Source: Lineus longissimus (lineage: Eukaryota; Nemertea; Pilidiophora; Heteronemertea; Lineidae). Taken from it: a stretch of 64,000 nt of DNA. The notes under the pieces are model-generated. The model worked only from the letters and a program-made list of their open reading frames with translations, was not told the origin of the DNA and searched no databases. Positions 23,553-37,400 of this stretch are shown here, piece after piece (the stretch's first letter is position 1; every line of letters starts with the position of its first letter). The translations under genes and the position numbers were made by a program. The stretch lies in NCBI RefSeq assembly GCF_910592395.1, contig NC_088320.1, forward strand, positions 5,766,001 to 5,830,000, read 5' to 3'.

Positions 23553-25422
23553 ATGGACTTGAAATCTAGTTCTTCTAGTATTAGTAGTAGTACCATTACT
23601 GACAATCGAGGACGCCCAACATCACGTGGAAGCGGTGGCAGTTCACCACTCACTCGTGAGCGTTCACGGTCCAGTTGCCGAACTGACGTTTTCTTGCCGA
23701 AGAGCAGCCATATCCATGTAAAGAGGCAGGAATCTGATCGTAGTAATCGTGACAGAATCACCAGATTCGCAAGCCCTTCGCGTGCCGAATTTAACCGCCA
23801 CGAGGTTATTGTACCTCGTGTTCAGCAGTCCTACCATACTAGTTTATCTGCTGTCGTCCCAGCGCAGAGATTCAATGCTGATAAAGAAAACCATGATGAC
23901 TATGCCTCATCGGAGGGTTCATCTTATTTAAACACAAGTCATGAGAGCGATAAGGGTTCGTTTTACTCCGAAGTAGAGGGGGCAAATTATTGGAACAGTC
24001 GACGCAATGCAAGACCGTACGCAAGTCTTCCTGTGTCGCAGGGACACATTTTGAATGATCGTGTTCAAGCATTGAATCGGCGTGCCGATGAACTGATAAG
24101 GGATCACTGCTTAGAACAAGAGCGCTTCCGTCAAGAACTCTACGATATTGCCACTGGTAAACCACCAAGGATGTCTCAGAATAGCAATGATACTCCTAGC
24201 AGCTGTGGATCTTCTCCCCTGAAGTCTCCGAGTCCAAGTAAAAGTCCACCGGGACATCGAATGGGCTGCAGTACGCCAAAATCTAAGGATGAAAACGCCA
24301 ATAATAATGGTGACTATTCGCAATCATCTGGTGATTCATTAATGCAGAGCGCTTCCGTCAGTGACTCTGCACTACAAAATGGTGCTGTCGGTGTTGGTCC
24401 GTCATCCAACGCACTAGGTTCGAAAGAGGTCAAGGTGTCTAGGTCGGCGTCCGAGCGGAGCCATTGCACGACAAACGGCAGTGCCAAAGATAACTTCAGC
24501 AAACGGACAGTTGGACCGCAATATTATTATCACGAGAAGAAAGTTACGTATTATGATCTCGTTGAGAAATTTGGTGACATTGGAGATGATCCCGAGGCCA
24601 GGGTGGCTATGAAAGAACTGGGGATGCTGAAAGGGAATGAGTCGGGCGAGGAGCCCCATTCTGTCCCTAGCACGCCGAAATCTAGCGTGAAATCCGAGAC
24701 CCGGTCAGATCATGACACAGTCTCTACTACGTCCAGTAAAAAGTCACTTGCGGTCACAATTTCTAACTTCATTAAGAAGATGTCACCGAGGATGCACCGT
24801 AAATCATCGCGCTCGTCGGAAAGAAGTTGCAACGATGACGGGAATTCTTCTGGTTGTTCTAGTGTCTCGGGCAGCCCAGCGCATAAACCGTCGCGATCGA
24901 AGAGTCCTTTGTCTTCGCCCATTCGAAAACTGATGGGGCATTCTGGGAGGCGTTCGCGTGAACAGTCGCCGGTTTCCGCGTCCAGAAGCAATAGCTCAGA
25001 AAATGACTCAGGCGATCGATCGGAGAGTAGTAGTCAGAGATCAGACAAGTCTGGTCAAAAGTTTGACAATAATACACGAGTTATGTTGAAGTCGATTGAG
25101 GACAATAAGAAAACAGAAAAAAGTGTGTATCAGAATTTTAAGGGGAGACAAAAGTCTGGTGATGCAGAGCAGAAGCCTAAGCGTGTTGAGAGTAAATCGG
25201 GTGAGGTTGAAAAGCAGCCGATCCGTGTGAAGAAGGCGAGTGATCCTGAGGCGCCTACAGTGATGATATCCGAGGTCTCCGCGATGGCTCAACCGATGCG
25301 CTCACCGCCGCCGCCGCAGAGTCTGAACATCCGAAGTATCGCACGATTGTCGAAGAAGGGCATGAAGAGCACGGTGTCGAATGATTCCATCGGAGAATGT
25401 TCCTTGGATGTGACGATGACAG
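23553..25422 (+). CDS. DLGAP: DLGAP long first coding exon
   Basis: 623 codons plus one base, donor GTAAAG after ATGACAG. The sequence is Ser-rich with S-P-S-K-S-P runs and basic patches. A conserved-looking island at about residues 325-370 reads YYYHEKKVTYYDLVEKFGD and then PEARVAMKELGMLKG. Next comes a KKSLAVTISNFIKKMSPRMH basic helix. Such islands probably bind partners; their exact role is unknown to me. Reading through the donor adds 24 codons to a TAA at 25494-25496, a possible short isoform. Confidence 0.85.
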
Positions 25423-28400
25423 GTAAAGAGTTTTCAGTCAACTTAAAAAAAATAAGACTTTCTTATCTAAGATATTTAAATAGTCATAAAACGTAATTGT
25501 ATGATGAATGTCTCATCATACAATTACGTTGTATGACTATTGAGATATCTTGGATAAGAAAAAGTCATAATTGTATGATGAATGTCTCCATCTTGATTGA
25601 TTGTCCATGACTTTTTCTGACTTGAAAAGTCTGTGATCTTGTATCTTAATTTTCTTTCAGCAAATAATGAACTTCCACTGAACACAGTAGGCCTTCCTGT
25701 ATGTTATTGTTATTGTTAGAAACCAGGGACTAAAACTGACTGATGTGACCTTGCATTATCGACAGTTGGTTTATATTTAGCTCTTGTTTTTCTTTTCATA
25801 CTCATGATCGTAAATGAATGATGATGGACATTGTTTGACTAATTAGCTAATTAATAGCATCATCTATTGTTCTGTTATTGTGACCTGTCAAATTTGACAC
25901 ATATTCTCGCTTCTTGCATTTCAGTGAGGTAATTTTTTAATACCTGCTGCCTTCAAATATTTTTGTAATTATTTCAGATTGAATGCCTCATTATTATACA
26001 ATACTGCAGTGTCCGTCGTCCATCGTCGTCATCGTCGTCGTATTACTATTTCAAAAACAGTGCAGATTGAATGCCTCATTATTTTTGGCTCACCGTCTCG
26101 ATGAGTCTATACAATACCGCAGTGTCCATCGTCGTCGTCGTATCCTATTTCAAAAACAGTTTCTTAACCACTAGGGCTATGAATTTCGAAACTTTGTACA
26201 CAGGACCCCTCAAATTGGCCGTTTGGGTGTAACAATGGCACGTTTCTTGCTAATGCTAAAGCTATGAACGATGAGCACAATGGCCCTTGGCCATTTGACT
26301 TTTAACTCTTCAGATTTGCAAAGGACTGCATTGCGGTTCTCTTACATGTGTACATGTTTGTAGACGAGTATAAAAAAAATGCATACATACACTAGACAAT
26401 ACATGAACACCTTGGCCTATCCTGTCTGGTATGTCGAGGATTGCTAGATTTTATGCTTAACAATAATCCTAATCAATACACGGAAACATTTTGAAATATT
26501 TTTTTAGGCCGGTTTTATACAATTATATCAGTAGATTAGCGTCATGCTATCATGGAACGATGTCTCTGAAAAAGTGAAAGAACACATACTAAATGCATTG
26601 CGTTTAGCCTGTTCGACTTTTCTGAATAGCAATGGCTGACGTATGTATTGTTACATTTAGATACAAGGACAATGTACAACAAACTAGTAAATAGGCCAAG
26701 GTTACTAAAATTGTCAGGAAAAGAAAGCAAGAGAGAATGTTTGCAACTTTTAACTCCAAACCAAATCTTCTACTGTTAGTGCAGAATACACTACTGACAC
26801 TTTACATCATGATGCGGCATTCGCTCAACCTTTGACTTGGACTGTTGGAGTTCTAAACCCTTTCACTTTCTTTATTTTCCTTGACATTTTTAGTAAACCT
26901 GAGCCATTCAGTTCGATAGCATGCTTAGGCCTTCCTTGACAGTCTATAGAAGCGCCCATGCCCACCCTGACAATGTCCACTCAAGCTCCGGTCCAAGTAC
27001 ATGGTTTCGTTGTACCGAAAATACTAGCACCAAAATACCATCCATTTTATTTTTTTGTCTTGGAAGCATTGCTTCAGTAGGCCTGGCCGCTGGGTGTCTA
27101 GACCCAATTTTCAGTTCAAGTGCATTCCAGCATTGTGTACATTTGTGAGAGAATCGATGACGATTTGACATGTTACCGTACTGTATTGAAAACATAACAA
27201 ATCCACTATCTTTACAATGTGTCATCATTCAAAGGCGTAATATTGCATCTGTACACTCTGATTATTATTTCAATAATCGATGAAACAGAACAAATTGTGT
27301 GTGGTTGATACCTTTGCCTGGAGTTATCATCGCAGGCACCAACCACGTCCACTGAGAGTGCTCACCACATGCATATGAGTGGACTCCTGTTTGCTTGTAA
27401 ACATATTGGTGTTTGTAGTACTCCCTAGATGGCACTGGTAGTCAAAGATCGCAATGCCTGGCTCTGTTGGACTAACGACTGTTAGATAAAGGTGGAATTT
27501 TATCGTAGTGTCATCAAGCCCAACCTACATAGGCCATACTTTAAAAAGCAGCTGATAGACAGATGGCACAGTGAGCATTCCAAATAAGGTATAGGCCGGT
27601 TACCCTCCAATAATCTGACATCTGATGGTAATAATCGCGAGTAGGCTGGGTGAATGAAGCCTTATCAGTCTAAATCATGTTTCAACAACATGAAGCATCC
27701 CTTGACTGACAGAGTCACCAAATTCTGCAAATTAATTTAAATCGCGACCAATTGTTCATTGACTGCCCGCAGCATGATCAAAATTCCCAGGACCATTCTT
27801 GGTGTGCAGATTTCTAAGGTTTGAAAAAGGGCTTCGGTCTTTACAAATCGTTTTGTGCAGAGATGACACGAAACTTTACATATCCCTAACCCCAGAAGTG
27901 TTAAGCTCTCGGACTAATTTGTCGCTTTGTATGCAACAGATAAGGCTAGGTATTTGAATAATTTAGGCCCTACAGACGTTGTTAGTCCAGGTTCGGCAGA
28001 AAGGAAAGGATTTGAATGAAGGCTTGAATCTGTCAAGAGGCGTATTGACATGATCAACTATTTAGGTCTAGGATCATTTCCTCTTGATATGTGGTATCAT
28101 GACATGAAGGGCCTTTATTTGATGTTGAACTGATCACGTTATATTCACTGAAAGTGGATTTTATTAAGAATCATTGATTGTTTCGTGATGGACAGCGATA
28201 AATTCGGGTAACATCTTCTTTAACAGCCGCAGTCCACAAGAACTCAAAATATCACATCCTTTATGATGGTTTTGCACTTGAGGGATGCCGAGTTGACATG
28301 TATACTTCATCAGTTCAGGTTGTGTGACGTTTGAATCGAATTAGCAGGGAAGGTCTTTGTCTGTTTTGTAAAAAAATTTCACCTGAGTCGGTTGTCAATA

Positions 28401-31400
28401 TCCTGGCAGCAGTCTGGATGAGGACAAAGAGGTCTGTTGACTGTCGGGAGCATCTCATAAATCTTCTTCTAAGCCAGTATTTGTATTGAAAAGAACCTTT
28501 TTTCACTTGGCGAGGAGGCCTGTTGACTTTGAACATGTCTATTTCAAGTTTGTTTCTAAACATGTCAAAGTCGAGTTGAGCTAAACCAAAAATATATTTG
28601 TCTTTCCAAATTACCTGACAGTTTGTTGAAGAATAATTTTGAAATTCAAGTGAGGTCTGTATTGGGATCTTCTGTCATTATCACTCAGCCTCATTATTCG
28701 AATTAAAACGAGCATCACCCATTTAGCCTGAATCATGCAGCAGCATCATTCGCTAAACAAAGTTGTGACATCACATCGACAATTACGCCAACGACCGCAT
28801 CTGTTGGAAAAATCCATATGGCCAACATCATCAATAATAGAAAGTTATTGCTCAGTGCGATCACGGTGACATCAGTCACAGCAACCCCGATAAGCACTAG
28901 CGGAATGTATCTTCATCAGTATGATGATGCATTTATGCGCAGAGTCTGGATGCAGCGGGAAGAATATGCGGAGGGTTAGCGGATAGTGCCAGCTGCAGTG
29001 GACAGTGTTTCTGTGTGATCAATATTTGCCTACTTGGAACTTGACAAGGTTTTGAAACAGGCTAAATGCATTTCTCAACACCTTGCTACTGTGATCTTTA
29101 ATTGACAACTTGATTTTGACACAGATCTTGACAACTGGATTTTGACACAGTTCTTGACAAGTGGATTTGTCTCTCATCTTGACAAGTGGATTTGACTCTA
29201 ATCTTGTCAGCTGGATTTGACTCTAATCTTGTCAACATCTGGATTTGGCTCTAATCTTGAGAACTGGATTTGACTCTGATCTTGACAAGCGATGTGTTTC
29301 GGATCTTGAGAGCTTGATTCGCGACTCTGATCTTTAGGACGGGATTGCTTGTGAACTCTGATCTTTAGAAGTGGGTTTGATCTTTACAACTGAGGATTGT
29401 GATCTTTAAATCTATGCGATTTAGATACGCAGTGTGAGAAAGAGAGAGAGAGGGAGGGAGAGCGTATTGATAGTTCCTGTGTATTGTGGTGGCCGGGTTG
29501 GCAAGCCCACTGAGATCTAACCTTGGCCTCAGCCTCCCATTCCATCGCAGGCAAACTGGTAAATTAAAATCTCCAGGAAGCCTACCTTGTGGGTAGATCA
29601 CAATAGCGTTGAACGTTTTATATGCAGCTTCATGCGTTCATCCACTGTCTGTACACAACATCAGTCATCATCTGTTTACTAGCTAAATAATAGAAGCATC
29701 GTGGATTGTACGGAACATTTCTAGTAGATTTTGATCTGCAACTAAACCAGACAACTTGGGAGCTGCAGTAGTGTTGTGTGTCATTCTGTTTGGGAGGATA
29801 TCCGAGTTCTGGGTGTGTTCATCGAACTTTGTCAATGCATGTTGAATGCGTGGGTCGTTGAATATACAAGCCACATTGCCTGGAACTATAGCGTAGATCC
29901 TGTTTTGAAGAAAAAAAACCTATTTCTTCTCTTCATTTATTTGGATCACAAAATTAGACATGGAGAATACTGCAAGACTGCTGGAGGTTTATTGTTGGCA
30001 ATTTCTGCTTGGAAATATTTCACAAACATTGGATTTTACATACATGTAAAAGGAGAACTGTCGTTTGATTTTATCGTTTGAAATTTTGTTGCCTCAGACA
30101 GATTGTAGAAGACGTCAGGCTTTGGGATAGTGTCAAAATGCCGTCAATCTTCAGCCGTTGTAGTCTGTGTTTCCGTTCTTTGTCCTGCATTCGCAAGGAT
30201 TACAAAACGCAAGGTAAATTTTGTGTGATTTGCTCTTTATTTCAGGTGGGGCAGGGGTGTTGGCTTGGGGGAGGGGGTTATTCTAAATGACATGTTGAGA
30301 TTCGCTCCAAGTCTTGAGGTGTTGATTAGGAATGTAGCAGGAAATTGGGAACTCTACATCCAACTATGTCTTTGGTCTTTACTCGGTGATGTGGACCTGT
30401 TAATGGTGTGATGGGAGGGTGGGCACATAAGCTAAGTAAACATGTCAGAAGCCTGAAAAAAAATCTAAATTCTAAAACCGGAAGCTATCGCCAGCAACAG
30501 AGCATCTGTTGCATGTATTGGTTTACATGCACCTAATGTCGTCTGCCATACAAGTAGCGTACATTTGTATGCCAACCCCGAGGTTGTTTGCATTGATTAC
30601 TGATAATCCTGGTATTAACTACTCCTCTACACAGCATGTACGTTATTGTATCCAAGACTCCTGCTGCCCAGCCAATTTTATGTCATCGTGGCTGTCAGGT
30701 GGCCTGCCTCTAGCACAGCCTACTGATCATAAAATCGGGGCGGGGCTGTCTGAATCTTGGAGAATATTGGAAATACTGATGTTTCCCTGTGCTGTGCAAT
30801 CAGATTACAAGATTTGCCTGTTAATTCTAACTGAGTGATTACACTGTGGTAGAATCCCATCATCATAGACTCAGCCTGTTGCATATCTTGGAATAATGTT
30901 GGGGTGGGGCAGTCGGGTCATCGGGCAGACATTTTATTTTGATTAATTGGTCTACAGATAATATTGAAAAACAAGTTGCTCTTAACTTATGCCATGCATG
31001 ATGGTATCGAGGAATATCATGAATATGATGATAATCATTGGACGTTGTGGGTATATAAAGCTAAAACCCCTAGCTGGCGTGGACTTTAGGACTGTGCCTT
31101 GGATGTGACTATATAGGGTCTATTCAGATTATGACTGGGTCACTATCAAAGCAGATCTAAAACTCTTGAACTTCATGGGTTAAACTGCAACTGTTGAACA
31201 TCCATCCAGCATGGGATCTTTCTGTATTCTGTTGCACTCACTATTCATAAACGCAGTCGATAGAATCATGCTTCGACTGCGGATTCACGCTATTCTTTTC
31301 TCCGCTGAATCATTCTCGATCAATAGATTAGTCTCGAACAGGCAAGGTAATTTGCGTGCATGAGTCATGGCAAACCAGTCAACCCAGTGACACCTGGCAG

Positions 31401-34400
31401 AGTGCGTTTCGTGCCAAATTGGCTGATTTATTGGTGCTTTACTCTGCATGAAATGTATTGGTGTTTTTAAGGTGAATTTATGATGATGAAATACGGAAAA
31501 TTTAAACTAAACAGGATAGGAAAAAGTTGCAGAATATCTGAAATGCATTATCGGGATAATTTGATAGTTGAAAAAATGCCGTAAAAACCAGGTACAAAAT
31601 AAATGAAAAACACTATTCTTGTCCTGGAAGAAACCGATGATATTCTGTTTCATGAGAATCTGCTTTAGATTTTACACATTTGTACTGCACGATACAGTAG
31701 GCCTACATGCAGTTTTGACCTGGTTGGACTCCAAGTTGGAGTGAAATTAAAGTTGTTTTCCTGGGCAAGACACTTGGTTTACATATCTTAATTAAGGTGG
31801 TACAATTTATATAGCCGTGGTACAATTCTGGCCTCTGTGTGCATTGCTGTGTACTGCCCGCTGTTTTCTGTACACCGCAGTGGCTATAATTGTCCCACTC
31901 TACCCTATGAAGTGCCATTTGCAATTGTGGGTTTTCTTACATTGTAGTTCCAGTTCATTCAATGCTCTTGTCATCATTCTGATGCATCTGAATAGCCTAC
32001 ATGTGTATATGCCATAATGGAATGTAGATGCTACCATGTAAAATGTAAAATCTCTATGGTGACCCGACATGCCATCTGTGTCATCCAAATTCGCAGTCCC
32101 CTTCAAAACAGAAATCGATAAGTTCGTCTAGTCATGTTTTAGTCTTGATAACACTTCAGATTACACACTGCCATACTCCCATTCATCTGATGGTGATGGT
32201 GGGGGAGATCGGGTGGCGATGGTGGGGGAGATCGGGTGGTGATTGTGGGGGAGATCGGGTGGTGATGGTGGGGGAGATTGGGTGGAGATGGTAGGGGAGA
32301 TTGGGTGGTGATGGCGGGGGAGATTGGGTGGTGATGGCGGGGGAGATTGTGGAGATGATGGGGTGGGATTGAATGAATGTTTCGTGATGACAACAAACCA
32401 GTCAAGAGCTATTGTCGGGAAAGAGGAGGGGCGGCCTACCCTCATCGCAACATACCCATCTCATATTGCTTATATTGCATGTACATGTATTAGTAGGCTA
32501 TGACATGGAGTGTCATTAGGGACTGGTGAATAGTCCTACAAACCAAAAATCAATGGTTCTACCACATTCAAAGCTTTTCTGCTCGGGGAAGCCAAACACT
32601 CCCCAAACACGTCTAGGTGACTCGCCACACATAGGTTCGTCTGGAGGGCAGCAAGTAACTTTAGGGCAGCGAAATAACCTAATAGAATTACTGATTAACT
32701 TGTAGCTCATCAAGGGGCGCATAATCAATATCTTGCTAATAAACATGCAACAAGTTTGCCTTGGAAGTGTTATTCTTGAATTGAGTCGGGTTTGCTGAAG
32801 TGCATAGAGTTTCGTGTAGAGTTGGTGTAGGGGATAGGGGGCATGGCTGCTGATGAGAGGCCACGGTCTGCTTGGATTGAAGAACCACATTGTGATTAGA
32901 ATGTTGACACCAAATATGCTAATAAAGTTATGATGATGATCAGTTATTGATCAGTGACAAATATATCCTTAACCATATTTCACACCGGTACCCCTAACTT
33001 TTGCTAGAACTCACCAGAAATTGATTCCTTTGAAGAATTTGTAGTCTTTGATCATTTTGCCATTGATTGAACAAAGACTTTTCTTTCTATCAAGCTTTTT
33101 CCTATCTCTAAATAACAGCATTGTGTATCAATCATTTGTGTCAAGAGGTTATCAGTTTGGTCTTGGGTCGTTGGTCTTCATTGCTATTTCAGTTTGGAGA
33201 TAACATTCTGATAGAATGTTAAGGTCACCATTTGGGTCCGAATCTCATTTCTGTGACAAAGCCAGCCATTCCTCAATTGTATGTATGCAACTTGGAGACT
33301 TGATAGTTTCTGTTGTACCACTCTATATTTTCCAAAATGTCATACTTGCCAGGGTATGACCATTTAATTGTATCACTCTCAGATTGTTGAGTTGCCAAGT
33401 TGAAGCAAATGAGTGGGATAGTAGAGATCGAGTGAGTCACTCTTGCTTTCCATGCAGCCGGAAGTCCATTCAATGAAAGATATCCACAATACTTCTCCTG
33501 TTACGTTCCATTTGTCACGCTAATACCCCACGATTAAAACCGTCATTAGAAAAATGAAAATCAATCGAAGAGAAATTGTAGTGTTACTCTTGTAACTGTA
33601 CACAATGGCATCCTTCTGGCCAGTACCACGAGTCCATTGATGCCTTAAACATCGGATCCAGGTGCGTGGTGTCAGTCCGTCAACAGAGGTATCGACCTGC
33701 TGTTTTCTGCAATATTTTGAACGGAAATCTTTTATCAGATTCATGTCTTTTATCAAAGTCATACAATGTAGAAGCATTGACAGATTGATTGAATAGTTTA
33801 GTGACGTGCGTGGAAAAATCTTTAGATAGCGTGGTTTTCCTGGTGACATGGACACACCAGCGATACACTGACTGTGCGTGGACTTTGACACGGTTCTGTT
33901 TGGGGGAATAAATGTAAGCAAGGTTGTAGTGTAGGCTCTGTCACAGCAAGATATCAAGAGGGATCTGGTGATCTGATTGTCAGACCAAGTGGATCACTTG
34001 CATACTTTCTGGTTCAGCAACTATTGGAATTAGGAATCGACAAGCTAACTTGACTCTCGAAGAGGAGCCACAACCTGTTTGGTACTACTTCCATTGGGAG
34101 TTGGATTTCTGACTGTCCCCTTCATTTCGTATGGCTCATTCTTAGTTGCATTCAATAAGGAGTTCGATTTTTTGGTCAGTCTGTCAACAAACTGAAAGTC
34201 GTCAGCACAAGTTTAGGCGCTCATCAGCTGCTCCGCACTTATACAAAAAACCTGGTTGAAGCTGGGAATAGGATGCTTCAGAAAGCTGGAACAAAGGTGT
34301 ATTGAGCGGCCAATTTACCGGCTGTTTTGTAGTGACTCAGAATCCATCCCAAGACTGTCCGTTCTTTTTCGTTTTCTGAACTTCTTTTAACTTAAGTTGA

Positions 34401-37400
34401 TCGGGGAATGTGGACTACTACTTCTCGCTCAGAACACCATATCACAAACGTCTAATTTTCCGGCCTGTCTGCTCTGACTCACGAACCATCCAGCCGATCT
34501 CCTGTGGCCTGGCTTGACTGATGAAGTGAGAAACGGGTTGTGGACCTCCAGTGTGGATCACGGCCCTTAAAAATCCGCCTGCTTGTAAACAGGCTGTCTT
34601 ATTTTGAGGTGTTCTGCTGAAAGCAGTCTGCAGCTTTGGTGGTTCGGCATTGTGAAGATCGAGTCTGGGACCACCAACTTTGATCTGTGCCTTTTGAAGA
34701 CGAAAATTCTGGTGTTGGAGCTGATTGACTGTGTGTACACATTAGGGTGTTCAACTCCAAGCAACTCCGTCACCTTTCGCAGACTTCCTTGTGTGTTTGA
34801 GTTGGCTTGCCTGGAACTTGTACTGATGTGACTAGGCCTGGAGAAGTGACATTGAAAATCGTGGATAACTTGGAATACCGAACACAAAAACTTCTTCGGC
34901 CTTATCTTCTTCTTCTGGCAGTTGACATTCCCTCACGAAAAGGTGTGGACTCCTGCTGAACTCACCTCTTCCGGCTACAGCATCGGCAGCATGACTCAAG
35001 CCCTTGACTACTCGGAAGATTGATTGACCGTTGACCGCAATATTTCCTGTCACCTTACACTAATCAAACAAAAACTGTGATCGCACTTGATAAGTACCAA
35101 CAATCATTGCCAAATTAGGTCACTGTCTTCTTCCTTGCATACCTAACCAAGGATGTACACAAAGTTTAAACAGAGGCAGTACAGGGAGCGGACAGAGTTG
35201 GACTTGAAGAATCAAACCAAGACAATGGTTGGTGTTGAAGTCACACAGTTTTATCGCAGTTTGACTTGGAGTTTGCATGAAATCGATAAGAATGAGAATA
35301 GAGGAAAAGAAAAAGGTATTGTACTCACAGTTTTGTTTCAGCAGTCTTGAAATGTGTCTTCCTCTTCGTTACAGTGCTAGAGGTTGTCAAGGGGATGGGC
35401 ACATTGTATTACAGTTTGATGTCTTTGGATTTTAAAGGACTCCTCTGTCGTTTGTTAGTCGACTCCACCGCAGCAGAGTAGTCTTGGTCCTGTGGCCTCT
35501 TGTTGCATTCCTTGTTGTTGCTCACCATCCGGCTTACAAGAAAAAACATACAGATGGTAAATGAACCTTGCACAGAACATGAACAGCATGACTTAGAGTT
35601 TATTTTGAACGCCAGAAGAAAACTATTATATCACATTGGCTGCTAATCAGTACAACCTGTTAATTTACACCAGGGTTTTCAGTTTCGGAGAAGCGCAGGT
35701 TTTTGGTCCAGGGCAGTCGGCATCAGCATGCTAGCACGTACCGCACTAGTTCTCTGCATGGTATCAATTGGTTCGAGAAACTTTTAACTCAAGGCTGGTT
35801 CAGTTCTTTGAGCAAAGAATTGCTTGGTCCAAGTTTAGTTGATGCATCTCATTCAACTCAAAAGTGCAAGTAGTTGTATATTCCACTGTGACCTTTTCAG
35901 GGTAACTTTACTTGGTTCTTTTTGAGCCCTTCTAAAAGTGGAACGGACATAAAAAGCCTTTCTCAGGCTGGTTACAGGGGAGGGTGGTGTACCCACCCTG
36001 CTTAGGACAATTCTTTCAAAGTGATGATTATTTCGAGAAATTGACGTCAAAAACGCCTTTTCTCTTTCACGGAAGCACCCCTCTCTCTCCGATCCCAGGC
36101 TCCGCCCCCGTTTCCTCACCTGATCTCCATGTCCCCAATTACAGAGACCTATACTCTGCACCAACACATTTTTGTCAATGATTTTAAATCCATCATGATT
36201 GACCCCCTCTACGCTAATTAGAGTTACATCAACCCATGTCCAGGGGGCTATTGTGTTAACGAAATGATTATTGACCAAACACTTACATGATCGATGGATA
36301 CGTTAGATTGATCTAGCACTGTTGAGAACAATATTCGAAATATCAATGCGTTCAATAATACGTGTGGTTGTCCCAGTGCGATCGACTTTTCGTGATGGTA
36401 ACTGGATAATGAAAGACCGATATTGGGGAGCATTTGAAATTTGTCCTGTTGAGTTTTGGTGGTGTTGGTGAGGATTTCAACTCGTGAAATGGACGGGAAA
36501 AATTGGTTCTGTGGATTGATGTATGCTTTGGATGGTTGATACATACCGCACTTCGTCGGACGGATTACAAAAAGTTCTGCATCGATCAGTTTGGATACTA
36601 TGTATAGTCTACATGCACATTGCATGTTCTCGAAAAAAGAATCGATTGCGTGCATGGGCTAGTCCTGATGTAAACCATTAGTTATACATTGTAGCATGAA
36701 AGGACATCGGCTAGTGGGACACTATACTATATGTTCACATGGATGGAATATTGGTGATAGGCTACATCTACCTTGTATATCAACGTAGCTACATGTATGG
36801 GTCCATAGGGGATCAACATGTTAGGAGTTGACAAGCAGAATGGTGGCTTTAACGTGAGACTCTGTTGTCAGTTTTCTCTTGAAATCTAAAGTGAAATTAT
36901 TTAGTTCTCAATCTTGTTTTGAAACCTAGGATATGTGAAACCGTTCTCATTCCTATTTTGAAACCTAGGATATGTGAACTCATCTTCTCACACTCACTCA
37001 CTCCTCGGAATGTCAACTCATTAGTGATCACTTTTGTGAACCTGTCAATGGCCCAGTTCTATTTTCCAATTCAAATTTGATGATTCGTCACTGTTCAATC
37101 CCATCTTGCTGCCATGAAGTTTAAGCCTTATCCTTGTAATACAAGATTTAAGAAGTCATAAGATGAACTTTTCATCCATCTGGTTTCTACACTAAGCCGC
37201 AAATGGATCACGATGTTCTTGGCCTGTCTGCATGGCAACTGCATTATCCTTCATTGCACTTTACAAAGTTTGGCAGAAGTATCTGGATTCTTTTATGGGT
37301 TTTCCATAGCACTCAGGGTCTTGGCAAATGGATGGCCTGTTGCTCGGCAACCATGGTATACAGCAATTCTTCTTCTTCTCTACTGAATTAGTTCTTATAT

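Noticed and set aside
32139-32445. Proline/His-rich minus-strand frames
   Set aside because: Arise from a 23-bp tandem repeat whose unit length is not a multiple of three.
33520-33957. 145-codon minus-strand frame with a hydrophobic end
   Set aside because: No recognisable family, no introns or promoter context; within the range of chance frames in a 22-kb intron.
35853-36655. Two minus-strand frames of 141 and 135 codons
   Set aside because: No domain or conserved motif; low-complexity-free but random-looking; not linked by splice phases I can defend.
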